DNA of 64,000 nucleotides, from NCBI GenBank assembly GCA_900467685.1, contig UBQX01000006.1:124001-188000 (forward strand), written 5' to 3'. Below, piece by piece: positions 51,910 through 59,948 of this stretch. The notes beneath the pieces are model-generated. The model did no database searches. It was not told the origin of the DNA and saw only the letters and a program-made list of their open reading frames with translations. The DNA is from Hyphomicrobiales bacterium. GTDB lineage: Bacteria; Pseudomonadota; Alphaproteobacteria; Rhizobiales; Rhizobiaceae. The position numbers and the translations under genes are program-made. Each line of letters opens with the position of its first letter. The first letter of the stretch is position 1.

Positions 51910-52027
51910 TCGGCGGCATCCGTATGGACCCGGTGCAAATCCGGGTGGCTCTTCTGGCCGCCGATCCGCCAGACAACACAGCAACGCAACTCTCCTCCCA
52001 TGAACCGGGTTTCGCCCGGCTCGTTGC
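51910..52027 (+). promoter_or_regulatory. structured 5' leader of sulP (candidate riboswitch-like RNA)
   Basis: Domain 1: TCGGCGGC (51910-51917) pairs with GCCGCCGA (51957-51964) and encloses ACCCGG/CCGGGT with the loop TGCAAAT (51928-51946). Domain 2: GCAACG (51981-51986) pairs with CGTTGC (52022-52027) around CCGGG/CCCGG (52005-52019). The sulP start at 52053 lacks a clear Shine-Dalgarno. The sul1 RNA motif is known upstream of alphaproteobacterial sulP genes and is the first candidate; I could not compare with its covariance model. Confidence 0.58.
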
Positions 52028-52052
52028 CTTCAACTGTGAAAAATCAAAGCTC

Positions 52053-53540
52053 ATGAGTTTTCTTTCAAACTACCGCCAGCAGTGGTTCTGCAACATTCGC
52101 GCCGACATCCTGTCGGGCATCGTCGTGGCGCTGGCCCTCATTCCGGAAGCCATCGGCTTCTCGGTCATCGCCGGTGTCGATCCCAAGGTCGGCCTCTATG
52201 CATCCTTCGCAATTGCCTGCGTGGCGGCATTCACGGGCGGCCGTCCCGGCATGATTTCGGCCGCCACCGCCGCGACCGCGGTCGTCATGGTGTCGCTGGT
52301 CAAGGAACATGGCCTGCAATATCTCTTCGCGGCCACGATCCTGATGGGTCTGATCCAGATCGTCGCGGGCTTCCTGAAGCTCGGCCGCATCATGCGCTTC
52401 GTCTCGCGCTCGGTCATCACCGGCTTCGTCAATGCGCTCGCCATCCTCATCTTCATGGCGCAGTTGCCGGAATTGACCGGCGTGCCGGTCGAAACCTATT
52501 TCATGATCGCGGCAGGCCTTGCCATCATCTATCTCTTCCCGATGCTGACGAAGGCGATCCCTTCGCCGCTGGTGGCGATTGCGGTGCTGACGCTTGTAGT
52601 CTGGTTCACCGGCATGCATCTGCGCACCGTCGGCGATCTCGGCGAACTGCCCTCGGCCCTGCCGAGCTTCGCGCTGCCGGACGTCCCGCTGACGCTGGAA
52701 ACGCTGAAGATCATCCTGCCCTATTCGCTGACGCTCGCTGCGGTCGGCCTGCTCGAGTCGTTGCTGACGGCGCAGATCGTCGACGACATGACCGACACGC
52801 CCAGCAACAAGAGTCAGGAATGCATAGGGCAGGGAGCAGGCAACATCGCCTCGGCGCTGATCGGCGGCATGGGTGGTTGCGCGATGATCGGCCAGTCCGT
52901 CATCAACGTGACCTCGGGCGGACGCGGACGCCTCTCGACATTCGTGGCGGGCGCATTCCTCCTGTTCCTGATCGTTGTCCTGTCCGATCTCGTGCGGATC
53001 ATTCCGATGGCCGCACTGGTCGCCGTCATGATCATGGTCTCGATCGGCACGTTTTCCTGGAGGTCGATCATCGACCTGCGCCGCAATCCGCTACCGTCAT
53101 CGGTGGTCATGCTGGCCACGGTCGTCACGGTGGTTGCCACGCATGATCTCGCCAAGGGCGTGCTGGTCGGCGTGCTGCTCTCCGGCATCTTCTTCGCCGG
53201 CAAGGTCGCGAAGCTGTTTCGCGTGGTGCGACACGACGCGGCCGAAGACAGCGCCGTTCGCTATGATGTCAGCGGCCAGGTCTTCTTCGCCTCCGCCGAA
53301 TCCTTCATCCATGCATTCGATTTCAGCGAGAAGACGCCCAATGTGGTCATCGATCTGCACAGGGCGCATCTGTGGGACATCACGGCCATCGGCGCATTGG
53401 ACAAGGTCGTGATGCGCTTCCGCGCGAATGGGGTCGATGTGGACCTGGTGGGCTTCAACGAAGCCAGCGCAGACATGGTCGACCGCTTCGCGCTCCATGA
53501 CAAGGAGCAACGCCTGGCAAGCGCGGCCTCATTGCACTGA
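52053..53540 (+). CDS. SulP-family anion transporter with STAS domain
   Basis: A 495-aa protein from ATG 52053; an upstream in-frame ATG at 51924 is rejected because it would translate the structured leader. The membrane domain (about 1-385) has the SulP signature region [26 protein letters not shown], here split by the many hydrophobic segments, and [23 protein letters not shown]-terminal STAS domain (about 400-490; [20 protein letters not shown]) completes it. Members carry sulfate, bicarbonate or other anions. The leader RNA suggests regulation by a small ligand, perhaps linked to sulfur. Confidence 0.92.
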   Translation: MSFLSNYRQQWFCNIRADILSGIVVALALIPEAIGFSVIAGVDPKVGLYASFAIACVAAFTGGRPGMISAATAATAVVMVSLVKEHGLQYLFAATILMGLIQIVAGFLKLGRIMRFVSRSVITGFVNALAILIFMAQLPELTGVPVETYFMIAAGLAIIYLFPMLTKAIPSPLVAIAVLTLVVWFTGMHLRTVGDLGELPSALPSFALPDVPLTLETLKIILPYSLTLAAVGLLESLLTAQIVDDMTDTPSNKSQECIGQGAGNIASALIGGMGGCAMIGQSVINVTSGGRGRLSTFVAGAFLLFLIVVLSDLVRIIPMAALVAVMIMVSIGTFSWRSIIDLRRNPLPSSVVMLATVVTVVATHDLAKGVLVGVLLSGIFFAGKVAKLFRVVRHDAAEDSAVRYDVSGQVFFASAESFIHAFDFSEKTPNVVIDLHRAHLWDITAIGALDKVVMRFRANGVDVDLVGFNEASADMVDRFALHDKEQRLASAASLH

Positions 53541-53567
53541 GGCCGCCAAGTCAACGGGGCAAGACCG

Positions 53568-54197
53568 TCAGGCGGTCTGCGGCTCCTGGATCACGATGAC
53601 CTTGGTGCCGGTCGGTACGCGATCGTAAAGGTCGATCACGTCATAGTTCAGCATGCGGATGCAGCCGGACGACATGGCGTAGCCGATCGATTCCGGCTGG
53701 TTCGTGCCGTGGATGCGGAAATGCAGGTCGTTGCCGCCGCGATAGAGATAGAGCGCGCGGGCGCCGAGCGGGTTGTTCGGGCCGCCGGGCATGCCGCCGG
53801 CGAGCTTCGCATAGCGATCCGGATCGCGCTTGATCATGTTCTGCGTCGGCGTCCAGCTGGGCCATTCGGCCTTGCGACCCACATAGGCATTGCCGCGGAG
53901 CTGCAGGCCTTCGCGGCCGACGCTCACGGCATATCGGATCGCCCTGTTGTTGCCCAGCACGTAGTAGAGCCGGCGGGCGGGCGTGTCGATGATGACCGTG
54001 CCGGGCTTTTCGCTCGAAGGATAATCGACTTCCGCACGGCGCAGTTCCGGCTTGATCTTGTCGAGCGGCATTCCCGGCAGCGGATGCTCTTCCTGCGGCT
54101 TCGGACCATAATTCGCAGCCTGCTGGGAGTTTTGCGTGGTGCAACCGGCAAGCGCTGCGGAAAAGCCGAGAAGAAGGCTGCGGCGGGTAATCGACAT
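53568..54197 (-). CDS. L,D-transpeptidase (YkuD) lipoprotein
   Basis: A 209-aa protein with a Tat/Sec-like signal (SITRRSLLLGFSAALAGC) ending in a lipobox Cys18. The YkuD domain spans about residues 65-205, with the catalytic segment FRIHGTNQPESIGYAMSSGC and IRM directly after; His and Cys of HxxxxxxxxxxxSSGCIR are both present. It would form 3-3 peptide cross-links or attach proteins to peptidoglycan; rhizobia rely on such enzymes for polar growth. A CtrA-like motif lies 53 bases upstream (54250). It is convergent with sulP, 27 bases apart. Confidence 0.92.
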   Translation of the reverse strand: MSITRRSLLLGFSAALAGCTTQNSQQAANYGPKPQEEHPLPGMPLDKIKPELRRAEVDYPSSEKPGTVIIDTPARRLYYVLGNNRAIRYAVSVGREGLQLRGNAYVGRKAEWPSWTPTQNMIKRDPDRYAKLAGGMPGGPNNPLGARALYLYRGGNDLHFRIHGTNQPESIGYAMSSGCIRMLNYDVIDLYDRVPTGTKVIVIQEPQTA

Positions 54198-54249
54198 GGA
54201 ATTTCCTTCGGGGAGGGAGGGGATTCGATGCCGCAGAATTACCTTAATT

Positions 54250-54268
54250 ATGGTAAACCGAAGGTTAA
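54250..54268 (-). promoter_or_regulatory. CtrA-like motif upstream of the L,D-transpeptidase gene
   Basis: On the reverse strand TTAACCTTCGGTTTACCAT shows TTAA-N7-TTTA, one base from the TTAA-N7-TTAA CtrA consensus, and shares 14 of 19 positions with the motif at 46924 upstream of the DUF2778 transpeptidase-like gene. Confidence 0.48.
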
Positions 54269-54269
54269 C

Positions 54270-54290
54270 AACGGGCTCTTTGCGCCCGTT
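54270..54290 (-). terminator. hairpin after the aminotransferase gene
   Basis: AACGGGC and GCCCGTT pair around a seven-base loop immediately after the stop at 54294. The sequence that follows on the reverse strand (GTTAACC) is only weakly T-rich, so it may be an inefficient terminator. Confidence 0.5.
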
Positions 54291-54293
54291 CTG

Positions 54294-55412
54294 CTACCCT
54301 TGTCCAAGTCGCCGCAACACCTTCGGCAACGCCTCTTCAAGGAGCGCCAGATCTGCTTCCGGCCCGACGCTGACGCGAATGCAGCGATTGAGCGGAGCAA
54401 CGCCCGGCAGGCGGATGAACACGCCTTCTTCCATCAATCCATCGACGATGGCGCGGGAATAGGGCCCGTCACGGCCGGTATCGATGGCAACGAAATTGGT
54501 GGCCGACGGCAGCGGCGAAAGCTGGTTGGCGCGGGTAATGTCCGCGATCCGCTCACGCGCGGCCTTGATGCGGGTCAGTGTCTCTTCCAGATAAGCCTCA
54601 TCGGCAAGCGCGGCGATCGCCGCCGCAATCGCGATCCGGTTCATCCCGAAATGGTCGCGGATCTTGTCGAACGCATGAGCGTTTTCAGGCGTCGAAATTG
54701 CATAACCGACACGCGAACCGGCCATGCCGTAGGCCTTGGAGAAAGTGCGGGTGCGGATCACATTCGGCAGGTCGATCAGGCTTTCGATGCAGGGAATGGC
54801 GCCCGCGGGCGCGGTCTCTCCATAGGCCTCGTCAAGGATCAGGAGCGTCGTTTCCGGCAGCGCCTTTGCGAAGGCGACGATCTTCTCCGCGCTGTGCCAG
54901 CTGCCCATCGGATTATCGGGATTGGCGACATAGACCAGCGGCGCATTCTCGCGCTTCACCGCATCCAGCAACCCTTCCAGATCCTCATGATCATCCCGGT
55001 AGGGAACCGTCACCAGCCGTCCGCCGAAGCCGGCGACCTGGAAATTGAAGGTCGGATAGCCCCCGAGCGAGGTCACGACTGGAGTACCCGGAAGCACGAT
55101 CATGCGCACGATCAGCCCAAGCAGGCCGTCGATCCCGCCGCCGACATTGATGTGGCTGGCCGTGAGGCCGAGATGTGCGGCCAGCGCCACCCTGAGATCA
55201 TAGTTTTCCGGATCGGCATATTGCCACGTCTCGCGCGCCGCCTGTTCCATCGCCGTGATCGCCTTTGGCGAGGGGCCGAAGCCGTTCTCGTTCGCGCCGA
55301 TCCGCGCCTTCACGGTCAGTCCCCGACTGCGTTCGATGGCCTCGGGGCCTATGAAGGGAATGGTGGTGGGCAGCGAATTGATGAGCGGCGTGAAACGGCT
55401 GAAACTGGACAT
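54294..55412 (-). CDS. class I/II PLP aminotransferase, HisC-like
   Basis: A 372-aa fold-type I aminotransferase. The Schiff-base lysine is Lys226 in RTFSKAYGMAGSRVGYA, the pyridine-nitrogen aspartate is Asp194 in LILDEAYGE and the asparagine in NPDNPMGSW is present. The N-terminal ARIGANENGFGPSPKAI is the histidinol-phosphate aminotransferase-type substrate entry. It is not next to other his genes, so it may be a second copy with broader use (aromatic amino acids). It lies upstream of the ldt gene on the same strand but is separated by a hairpin and promoter motif. Confidence 0.88.
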   Translation of the reverse strand: MSSFSRFTPLINSLPTTIPFIGPEAIERSRGLTVKARIGANENGFGPSPKAITAMEQAARETWQYADPENYDLRVALAAHLGLTASHINVGGGIDGLLGLIVRMIVLPGTPVVTSLGGYPTFNFQVAGFGGRLVTVPYRDDHEDLEGLLDAVKRENAPLVYVANPDNPMGSWHSAEKIVAFAKALPETTLLILDEAYGETAPAGAIPCIESLIDLPNVIRTRTFSKAYGMAGSRVGYAISTPENAHAFDKIRDHFGMNRIAIAAAIAALADEAYLEETLTRIKAARERIADITRANQLSPLPSATNFVAIDTGRDGPYSRAIVDGLMEEGVFIRLPGVAPLNRCIRVSVGPEADLALLEEALPKVLRRLGQG

Positions 55413-55476
55413 GCGACGATGAGGCTCCCTGAAGGCGTGGCGCTACAATAGGGAGAAACGCATCGTCGGCAAGAGC

Positions 55477-55833
55477 TTACTTGCCCTTGAAATAGTCCGC
55501 GCGGATCATCTTGTGAATCAGGTATTCGTCGATCTGTGCGATGAATTTCACGCCAACCTTCCGGTCCTTGCGATAAATCTCTGCGCATCCGATGCGGTTG
55601 GGAAAACCCTCGATCATCAGGTAGTAATGCTTGGGAAGGCCGATGCAGTGGCTGAGCTCGAGACCCGCCCCCGCGACGGATATATCAACCACTTTCGCCT
55701 GGCGCTCATAGAGCCCGGTGAGGCCGCGTCCGATCGTGACGATCCGCGCGTTTTGCCTGACCTTGTAGTGCTCGAAAGCCCGATCATAGACGCCGGACTG
55801 GACGTCGGACATGTAGGTGGATTTGTCGAGCAT
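55477..55833 (-). CDS. PilZ-domain protein 1
   Basis: A 118-aa protein; ATG 55812 is a possible later start. The PilZ pattern DISVAGAGLELSH (c-di-GMP-contacting DxSxxG region) and EIYRKDRKVGVKF are visible. The RxxxR motif that precedes DxSxxG in typical c-di-GMP receptors is degenerate here (VRQNARIVTIG), so ligand binding is uncertain. It is a single-domain protein and lies 101 bases downstream of a second PilZ gene on the same strand. Confidence 0.8.
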   Translation of the reverse strand: MLDKSTYMSDVQSGVYDRAFEHYKVRQNARIVTIGRGLTGLYERQAKVVDISVAGAGLELSHCIGLPKHYYLMIEGFPNRIGCAEIYRKDRKVGVKFIAQIDEYLIHKMIRADYFKGK

Positions 55834-55934
55834 GGAGGGCCTGTCTTTCGGTTGCCCCCACTCTGGCGCAGATCCCTTCCATTCGTTTGAAGGAAATCAT
55901 TAAGACTTGATCGATCGCGCAATCATTTCCGCGC

Positions 55935-56291
55935 TCAATTGCTGAGCTCGAAAGCCGTGTTGCGGCGTAGAATCATCTCTAGAAAATCGTCAGCCAACAG
56001 CATGTTGAACTTCAGGGATACCGATTCCAGCGTCCGCTTGACCAGCGTACAGCCAATCTCGTCATGCAGGCCGTTGATGATCAGGAAGAAATGGCTCGGC
56101 ACGATCAAGTCCGGCTCGACCTTCAGCTTGGCGCCGCTCACGGATACATCTTTCATCATGCACAGCGCTTCGCTGGACTTGAAGTGATGGCCGATCATAA
56201 TGAGCCGCGTCGGCAGGTTGACCGGAAATCGTTCGTAGTCGAACTCGGCTCCCGGCCGGTGCGGTTCAGTCCCGTTAAAATGCAGGCCCAT
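55935..56291 (-). CDS. PilZ-domain protein 2
   Basis: A 118-aa single-domain protein. DYERFPVNLPTRLIMIG holds the region of the first binding motif, and DVSVSGAKLKVEP is a good DxSxxG match; the strand CTLVKRTLESVSLKFN completes the barrel. Like its neighbour at 55477 it lacks an output domain, so it would act by binding another protein when c-di-GMP is bound. The two share about the same length and end pattern (FLEMILRR versus YLIHKMIR) and look like an old tandem duplication. Confidence 0.82.
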   Translation of the reverse strand: MGLHFNGTEPHRPGAEFDYERFPVNLPTRLIMIGHHFKSSEALCMMKDVSVSGAKLKVEPDLIVPSHFFLIINGLHDEIGCTLVKRTLESVSLKFNMLLADDFLEMILRRNTAFELSN

Positions 56292-56415
56292 GTTTGGCCC
56301 CCATGTCGACTGTTAAACCTGGTTGCAGAATAACGTAAAACTGTCGCCGGAAGTTTAATGCGTTCCGTCAAGTTTTAAGGGATTCCAGATTTGGGAGGCA
56401 CTTGCGGTCGCAATG

Positions 56416-57390
56416 TCACGCAAACTGCCGCCTGTAGGCTGCAGGGCTGATGCCAAGCCGGGTGCGGAAGTGGTGTCGCAGGTTTGCCGCGCTGCCAAAG
56501 CCCGTCAGCCGGGCAACCTCTTCCAGATCGGTCCGCACGTCCGTCTCCAGCAGCCGTTGCGCCTCGCGCAGCCGGTTCACGGCGATCCACTCGCCGGGCG
56601 GCATGCCCGCTGCCTCCTCGAACCGGCGCTGGAAGCTGCGCAGGCTCATGCCCGCGCGCTTGGCCAGCATCGCGAGCGGCAGGTCTCTTCCAATATTCTC
56701 CCGCATCCAGTCGAAAAGCGGGCTGAGCCGCTCCTTCTCATGGTTGCGCGCCACGGGGCCGGGAATGAACTGTGCCTGTCCGCCCTCTCGATGCGGCGGC
56801 ACGACAAGTCGCCGCGCTACACTGTTGGCCGCCGCCGTGCCGAAGTCGCGTCGAACGACATGCAGGCAGAGATCGATCCCCGCCGCACTGCCTGCGGCCG
56901 TCAGTACGGAGCCATTGTCGACGTAAAGCACAGACGGGTCGAGATCGATGTCCGGAAAGCGCGCAGCGATCGCGGCCGCATAGCGCCAATGCGTCGTCGC
57001 TTTCAGTCCGGAAAGGAGGCCCGCCTGCGCCAGCACGGTGATTCCCGAGCAGAGCGACATGACGCGTGCGCCGCGCCGGTGGGCATCCTGCAAGGCTAGC
57101 AGAAGTCTCTCAGGCGCGTCCGCATCGATCGCCCGCCAGCCGGGAACCACGATGAGATCCGCTTGTGCGAGATGATCGAACTTGCCATCGGCCATCACCG
57201 TCAGTCCACCGGCTGCCCGCAACGGACCGTCTTCCACCGCCACGACCCGATAGCGATACCAGCCAGGACCCATTTCCGGGCGCGGCAGACCGAACACTTC
57301 GTACGCGACGCCGAATTCGAACGTGCAAAGCCCGTCATAGGCAAGCACGGCGACACGGGGGCCGTTCGTTTGGGAAACAGCATCTGGCAT
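56416..57390 (-). CDS. ftrA: GlxA/FtrA-like AraC-family regulator with DJ-1 domain
   Basis: A 324-aa protein from ATG 57390; ATG 57411 would add seven residues, and neither has a strong ribosome binding site. Residues about 10-180 form a DJ-1/PfpI-like domain (VAVLAYDGLCTFEFGVAYEV, LIVVPGWR, VMSLCSGITVLAQAGLL with a nucleophile-elbow Cys). Two AraC helix-turn-helix motifs follow (LAMLAKRAGMSLRSFQRRF and LEEVARLTGFGSAANLRHHF). The FtrA-like subfamily is often beside a rhodanese gene, as here (97 bases, divergent). It probably controls that gene. Confidence 0.85.
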   Translation of the reverse strand: MPDAVSQTNGPRVAVLAYDGLCTFEFGVAYEVFGLPRPEMGPGWYRYRVVAVEDGPLRAAGGLTVMADGKFDHLAQADLIVVPGWRAIDADAPERLLLALQDAHRRGARVMSLCSGITVLAQAGLLSGLKATTHWRYAAAIAARFPDIDLDPSVLYVDNGSVLTAAGSAAGIDLCLHVVRRDFGTAAANSVARRLVVPPHREGGQAQFIPGPVARNHEKERLSPLFDWMRENIGRDLPLAMLAKRAGMSLRSFQRRFEEAAGMPPGEWIAVNRLREAQRLLETDVRTDLEEVARLTGFGSAANLRHHFRTRLGISPAAYRRQFA

Positions 57391-57486
57391 GATTTTAACG
57401 ATATGCGTCATTCGCGCCAATTTCAAGATGAGCGGCCCTTTAGTAACAACGGTTTGTCGCCGAAGCCGAAGAAAAGGAGCCAGACC

Positions 57487-57888
57487 ATGCCAAGCCCTGT
57501 CGCCGAAATCCCCGCAGCCGCCAGCCCCGACGCCGAGCGGCATTTTGCCGCCAAGCTGACCTTCGAAACCGATTGTTGGGATGTTCATGCCTCGCAACAG
57601 GCCGGAGACGATGACTTTGTCCTTTTCGACGTCCGGTCACCCGATCTTTACAGGAAGGCGCATCTGCCGGGCGCCCTGAGCCTGCCGCATGGCAAGATGA
57701 CCGCAAACCGCATGGCGGAATGGCCGCAGGACACGCTCTTCGTGGTCTATTGCGCCGGGCCGCATTGCAACGGCGCCGACCGCGCCGCCCTCCGCCTTGC
57801 GCGGCTCGGACGCCCGGTCAAGATCATGATTGGTGGCATGACCGGCTGGGCCGACGAGGGCTTTGAATTCGTCACGGAATCAGTCTGA
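57487..57888 (+). CDS. single-domain rhodanese
   Basis: A 133-aa protein from ATG 57487 with AAGGAG upstream. The rhodanese domain shows FVLFDVRSPDLYRKAHLPGA and the active-site loop FVVYCAGPHCNGADRAA with catalytic Cys89; a second cysteine in the loop (CAGPHC) could make a disulfide or be a second sulfur carrier. The C-terminal IMIGGMTGWADEGFE is the usual family end. It is divergent from the FtrA-like regulator and precedes a ferredoxin reductase by 70 bases. Confidence 0.93.
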   Translation: MPSPVAEIPAAASPDAERHFAAKLTFETDCWDVHASQQAGDDDFVLFDVRSPDLYRKAHLPGALSLPHGKMTANRMAEWPQDTLFVVYCAGPHCNGADRAALRLARLGRPVKIMIGGMTGWADEGFEFVTESV

Positions 57889-57958
57889 AACCGCTTTCCA
57901 ATACAACGCTCTCCCGCTAGGTTCTCGCCCGGTATTTCAAAGCGTGGAGAATTGGAAC

Positions 57959-59176
57959 GTGTCCGAACGGCTGGTCATCATCGGTGGAGGGCAGGCGGCA
58001 TTCGCCTGCGCGGCAAAGCTTAGAGCGCTCAACGACATGCGCCCGATCTCCATCATCTCCCGTGAGGACGCCTATCCCTACCAGCGTCCCCCTCTGTCGA
58101 AGAAATATCTACTGGGCGAGATGTCGCTGGACCGGCTGATGTTCCGACCCACCGAGTGGTATGCGGAGAACGCAATCGAGGTGCTGACCGGCGTGAACGC
58201 GGTTTCGCTCGACCGGCCCGGCAAGCAGCTCACGCTGTCAAACGGTGAGTGCCTCGGCTACGACAAACTCGTTTTCGCCACCGGCTCCACCCCGCGTAGC
58301 CTGCCCGATTCATTGACGCAGGGCCTTGAGGGCATCTTCACGATCCGCAGTTTTGGCGACGCCGACCGGCTTCGGCCTCATATGGTGGCCGGCAAGCGGC
58401 TGCTGGTCGTCGGGGGAGGCTACATAGGCCTTGAGGCAGCCTCGGTCGCGCGCCATCTCGGGCTTGAGGTCACGGTCATCGAGGCCGCCGAACGCATTCT
58501 CGCCCGCGTTGCAGCACCCGCCACAGCCGATATCATCCGTTCCATACACCGGACCCATGGCGTCGACCTGCTGGAAGGCGTGGGCCTGAAAGCACTGACC
58601 GGCATGGCGGGCAGGGTGACCGGCGCGGAATTGTCCGACGGCCGCCACCTCGAGGTGGATCTGGTCATCGCCGGCATCGGCGCCTTTGCCGAAGACAGCG
58701 TCGCGCGCTCGGCGGGGATCGTCTGCGGAAACGGGATCACAGTCGACGAATTCGGCCGCACCTCCGATGCGGACGTCTACGCGATGGGCGACTGCGCGGA
58801 ACAGGACTGGAAAGGTCTGCGCATTCGTCTGGAATCGGTCCAGAACGCGGTCGACCAGGCCGAGAATGTCGCGCTCAACCTGACAGGTGCGAACGTGCCC
58901 TACAGGCCCAAGCCGTGGTTCTGGTCCGACCAGTATGATGTGAAACTGCAGATCGCCGGTTTCAATCCGGGTTACGACGAAACGATCGTCCGGCCTGGCG
59001 GACGAGAAGGCGCGTGCTCGGTGTGGTACTTCAGTGGCGGAGACCTGATTGCCGTCGACGCCGTCAATGATGCAAAGGCATACGTTGTCGGCAAGAAGCT
59101 GCTCGATAGCGGCAAGCCGCATCAGGTTCGGGAGGCAATCGTTGATCCGGCGGTGGATTTGAAATCGCTGACGTGA
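57959..59176 (+). CDS. FAD-dependent ferredoxin reductase (rhodocoxin reductase-like)
   Basis: A 405-aa protein from GTG 57959 with GGAGA upstream; an earlier in-frame ATG lies inside the rhodanese gene. FAD binds at LVIIGGGQAAFACAAKLRAL and the NAD site is LLVVGGGYIGLEAASVARHL; DVYAMGDCAEQ is the third FAD contact. It is the two-dinucleotide-domain reductase that passes electrons from NADH to ferredoxin of P450 or Rieske systems. No partner ferredoxin is adjacent, so the electron acceptor is unknown. Confidence 0.92.
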   Translation: MSERLVIIGGGQAAFACAAKLRALNDMRPISIISREDAYPYQRPPLSKKYLLGEMSLDRLMFRPTEWYAENAIEVLTGVNAVSLDRPGKQLTLSNGECLGYDKLVFATGSTPRSLPDSLTQGLEGIFTIRSFGDADRLRPHMVAGKRLLVVGGGYIGLEAASVARHLGLEVTVIEAAERILARVAAPATADIIRSIHRTHGVDLLEGVGLKALTGMAGRVTGAELSDGRHLEVDLVIAGIGAFAEDSVARSAGIVCGNGITVDEFGRTSDADVYAMGDCAEQDWKGLRIRLESVQNAVDQAENVALNLTGANVPYRPKPWFWSDQYDVKLQIAGFNPGYDETIVRPGGREGACSVWYFSGGDLIAVDAVNDAKAYVVGKKLLDSGKPHQVREAIVDPAVDLKSLT

Positions 59177-59275
59177 ACGCAATCACGTCGAGCAGCAATG
59201 GCTGTCAGGCGCCAAATCCCTCGGAGGTCTGATAGAAGGCCTCCAAAAACATACGTTCTACAGGAAGGTTATTCG

Positions 59276-59366
59276 TGGCGGAGAGGAAGGGATTCGAACC
59301 CTCGATACCCTTATGAGGTATACTCCCTTAGCAGGGGAGCGCCTTCGACCACTCGGCCACCTCTCC
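59276..59366 (-). tRNA. tRNA-Ser (anticodon GCU)
   Basis: Read on the reverse strand, the gene starts GGAGAGG, pairs with CCTCTCC, and ends with an encoded CCA. The D arm TGGCCGAGTGGTCGAAGGC, the anticodon arm CTCCCCTGCTAAGGGAG with anticodon GCT, a long variable arm (TATACCTCATAAGGGTATC) and T arm GAGGGTTCGAATCCCTT are all typical of a serine tRNA. It would read AGC and AGU codons. Confidence 0.97.
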
Positions 59367-59948
59367 AACCACGAACGGGCTGATAAAGAAAAGCCTGCGT
59401 TGAATCAACAGCAAACTTCATCAAAAAGACTGAGCCCTGTTCCTGTGCACAGGAGATGACGCAGGAAAACGATTCCATCGTCGGGGAATCGGTAACACGC
59501 GAGTCGTCGACGGACGGATGGATTGCCGCATCCACGGATTGCGTGGTTCTAAAAATATGCAACCTTGAACGGGGCGATGGCGGCCTGATCGTGGCATGCA
59601 AAGCCGTGCCAAAACGGGAGAAGGGCTCGTTTTGTGCCTTCGCCAAAAATTGATAAAACCTTAATTTTTGCCCTGCAAGCCCTTGTAGAGAAAGCGTTTT
59701 TGTTAATTTCCCGGTAACGAATTTCCGTTGCGTCGGCTCAATTCGTGTCTTTTCCGCAACATCGGCCCATGAAGCGCGGGGAAACGGTGGTCCGGGAAGC
59801 AGTTGATGATTGCGCCGACTAAACCGTTTTGTATTTTCAAATCCGGAAGCGAGGCGGAAGTCGCCGCTCTTCTTTGGTTTGGGATCGGGCAGGGAAACTG
59901 CTCGCAGTTAACTCGGTCCCAATTTGAACAATTGACTGGAGGTCAACA
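59367..59948. other. 582-base region upstream of the porin array
   Basis: No convincing gene is present; a 65-codon frame at 59456 has no ribosome binding site and unlikely composition. The last 300 bases become AT-rich (around 59640-59720), as expected for a strong porin promoter, and contain TTAATTTTTG and TTGTTAATTT words, but I cannot fix a start site. Confidence 0.4.

Noticed and set aside
51910-51964. A possible tRNA in the sulP leader because of the TGCAAAT loop on a five- to six-base stem
   Set aside because: No anticodon arm or D arm is present and the closing stem geometry does not fit a tRNA, so it is treated as a leader RNA.
51924-52052. An N-terminal extension of SulP of 43 residues
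   Set aside because: It would translate the structured leader, has no ribosome binding site and is not membrane-protein-like.
59177-59400. The tRNA-Ser gene as an integration site
   Set aside because: No integrase gene and no direct repeat of the tRNA 3' end could be seen nearby.
59456-59653. A 65-codon forward frame between the tRNA and the porin array
   Set aside because: It has no ribosome binding site and no recognisable composition or motif, and the reverse strand is also open over it.
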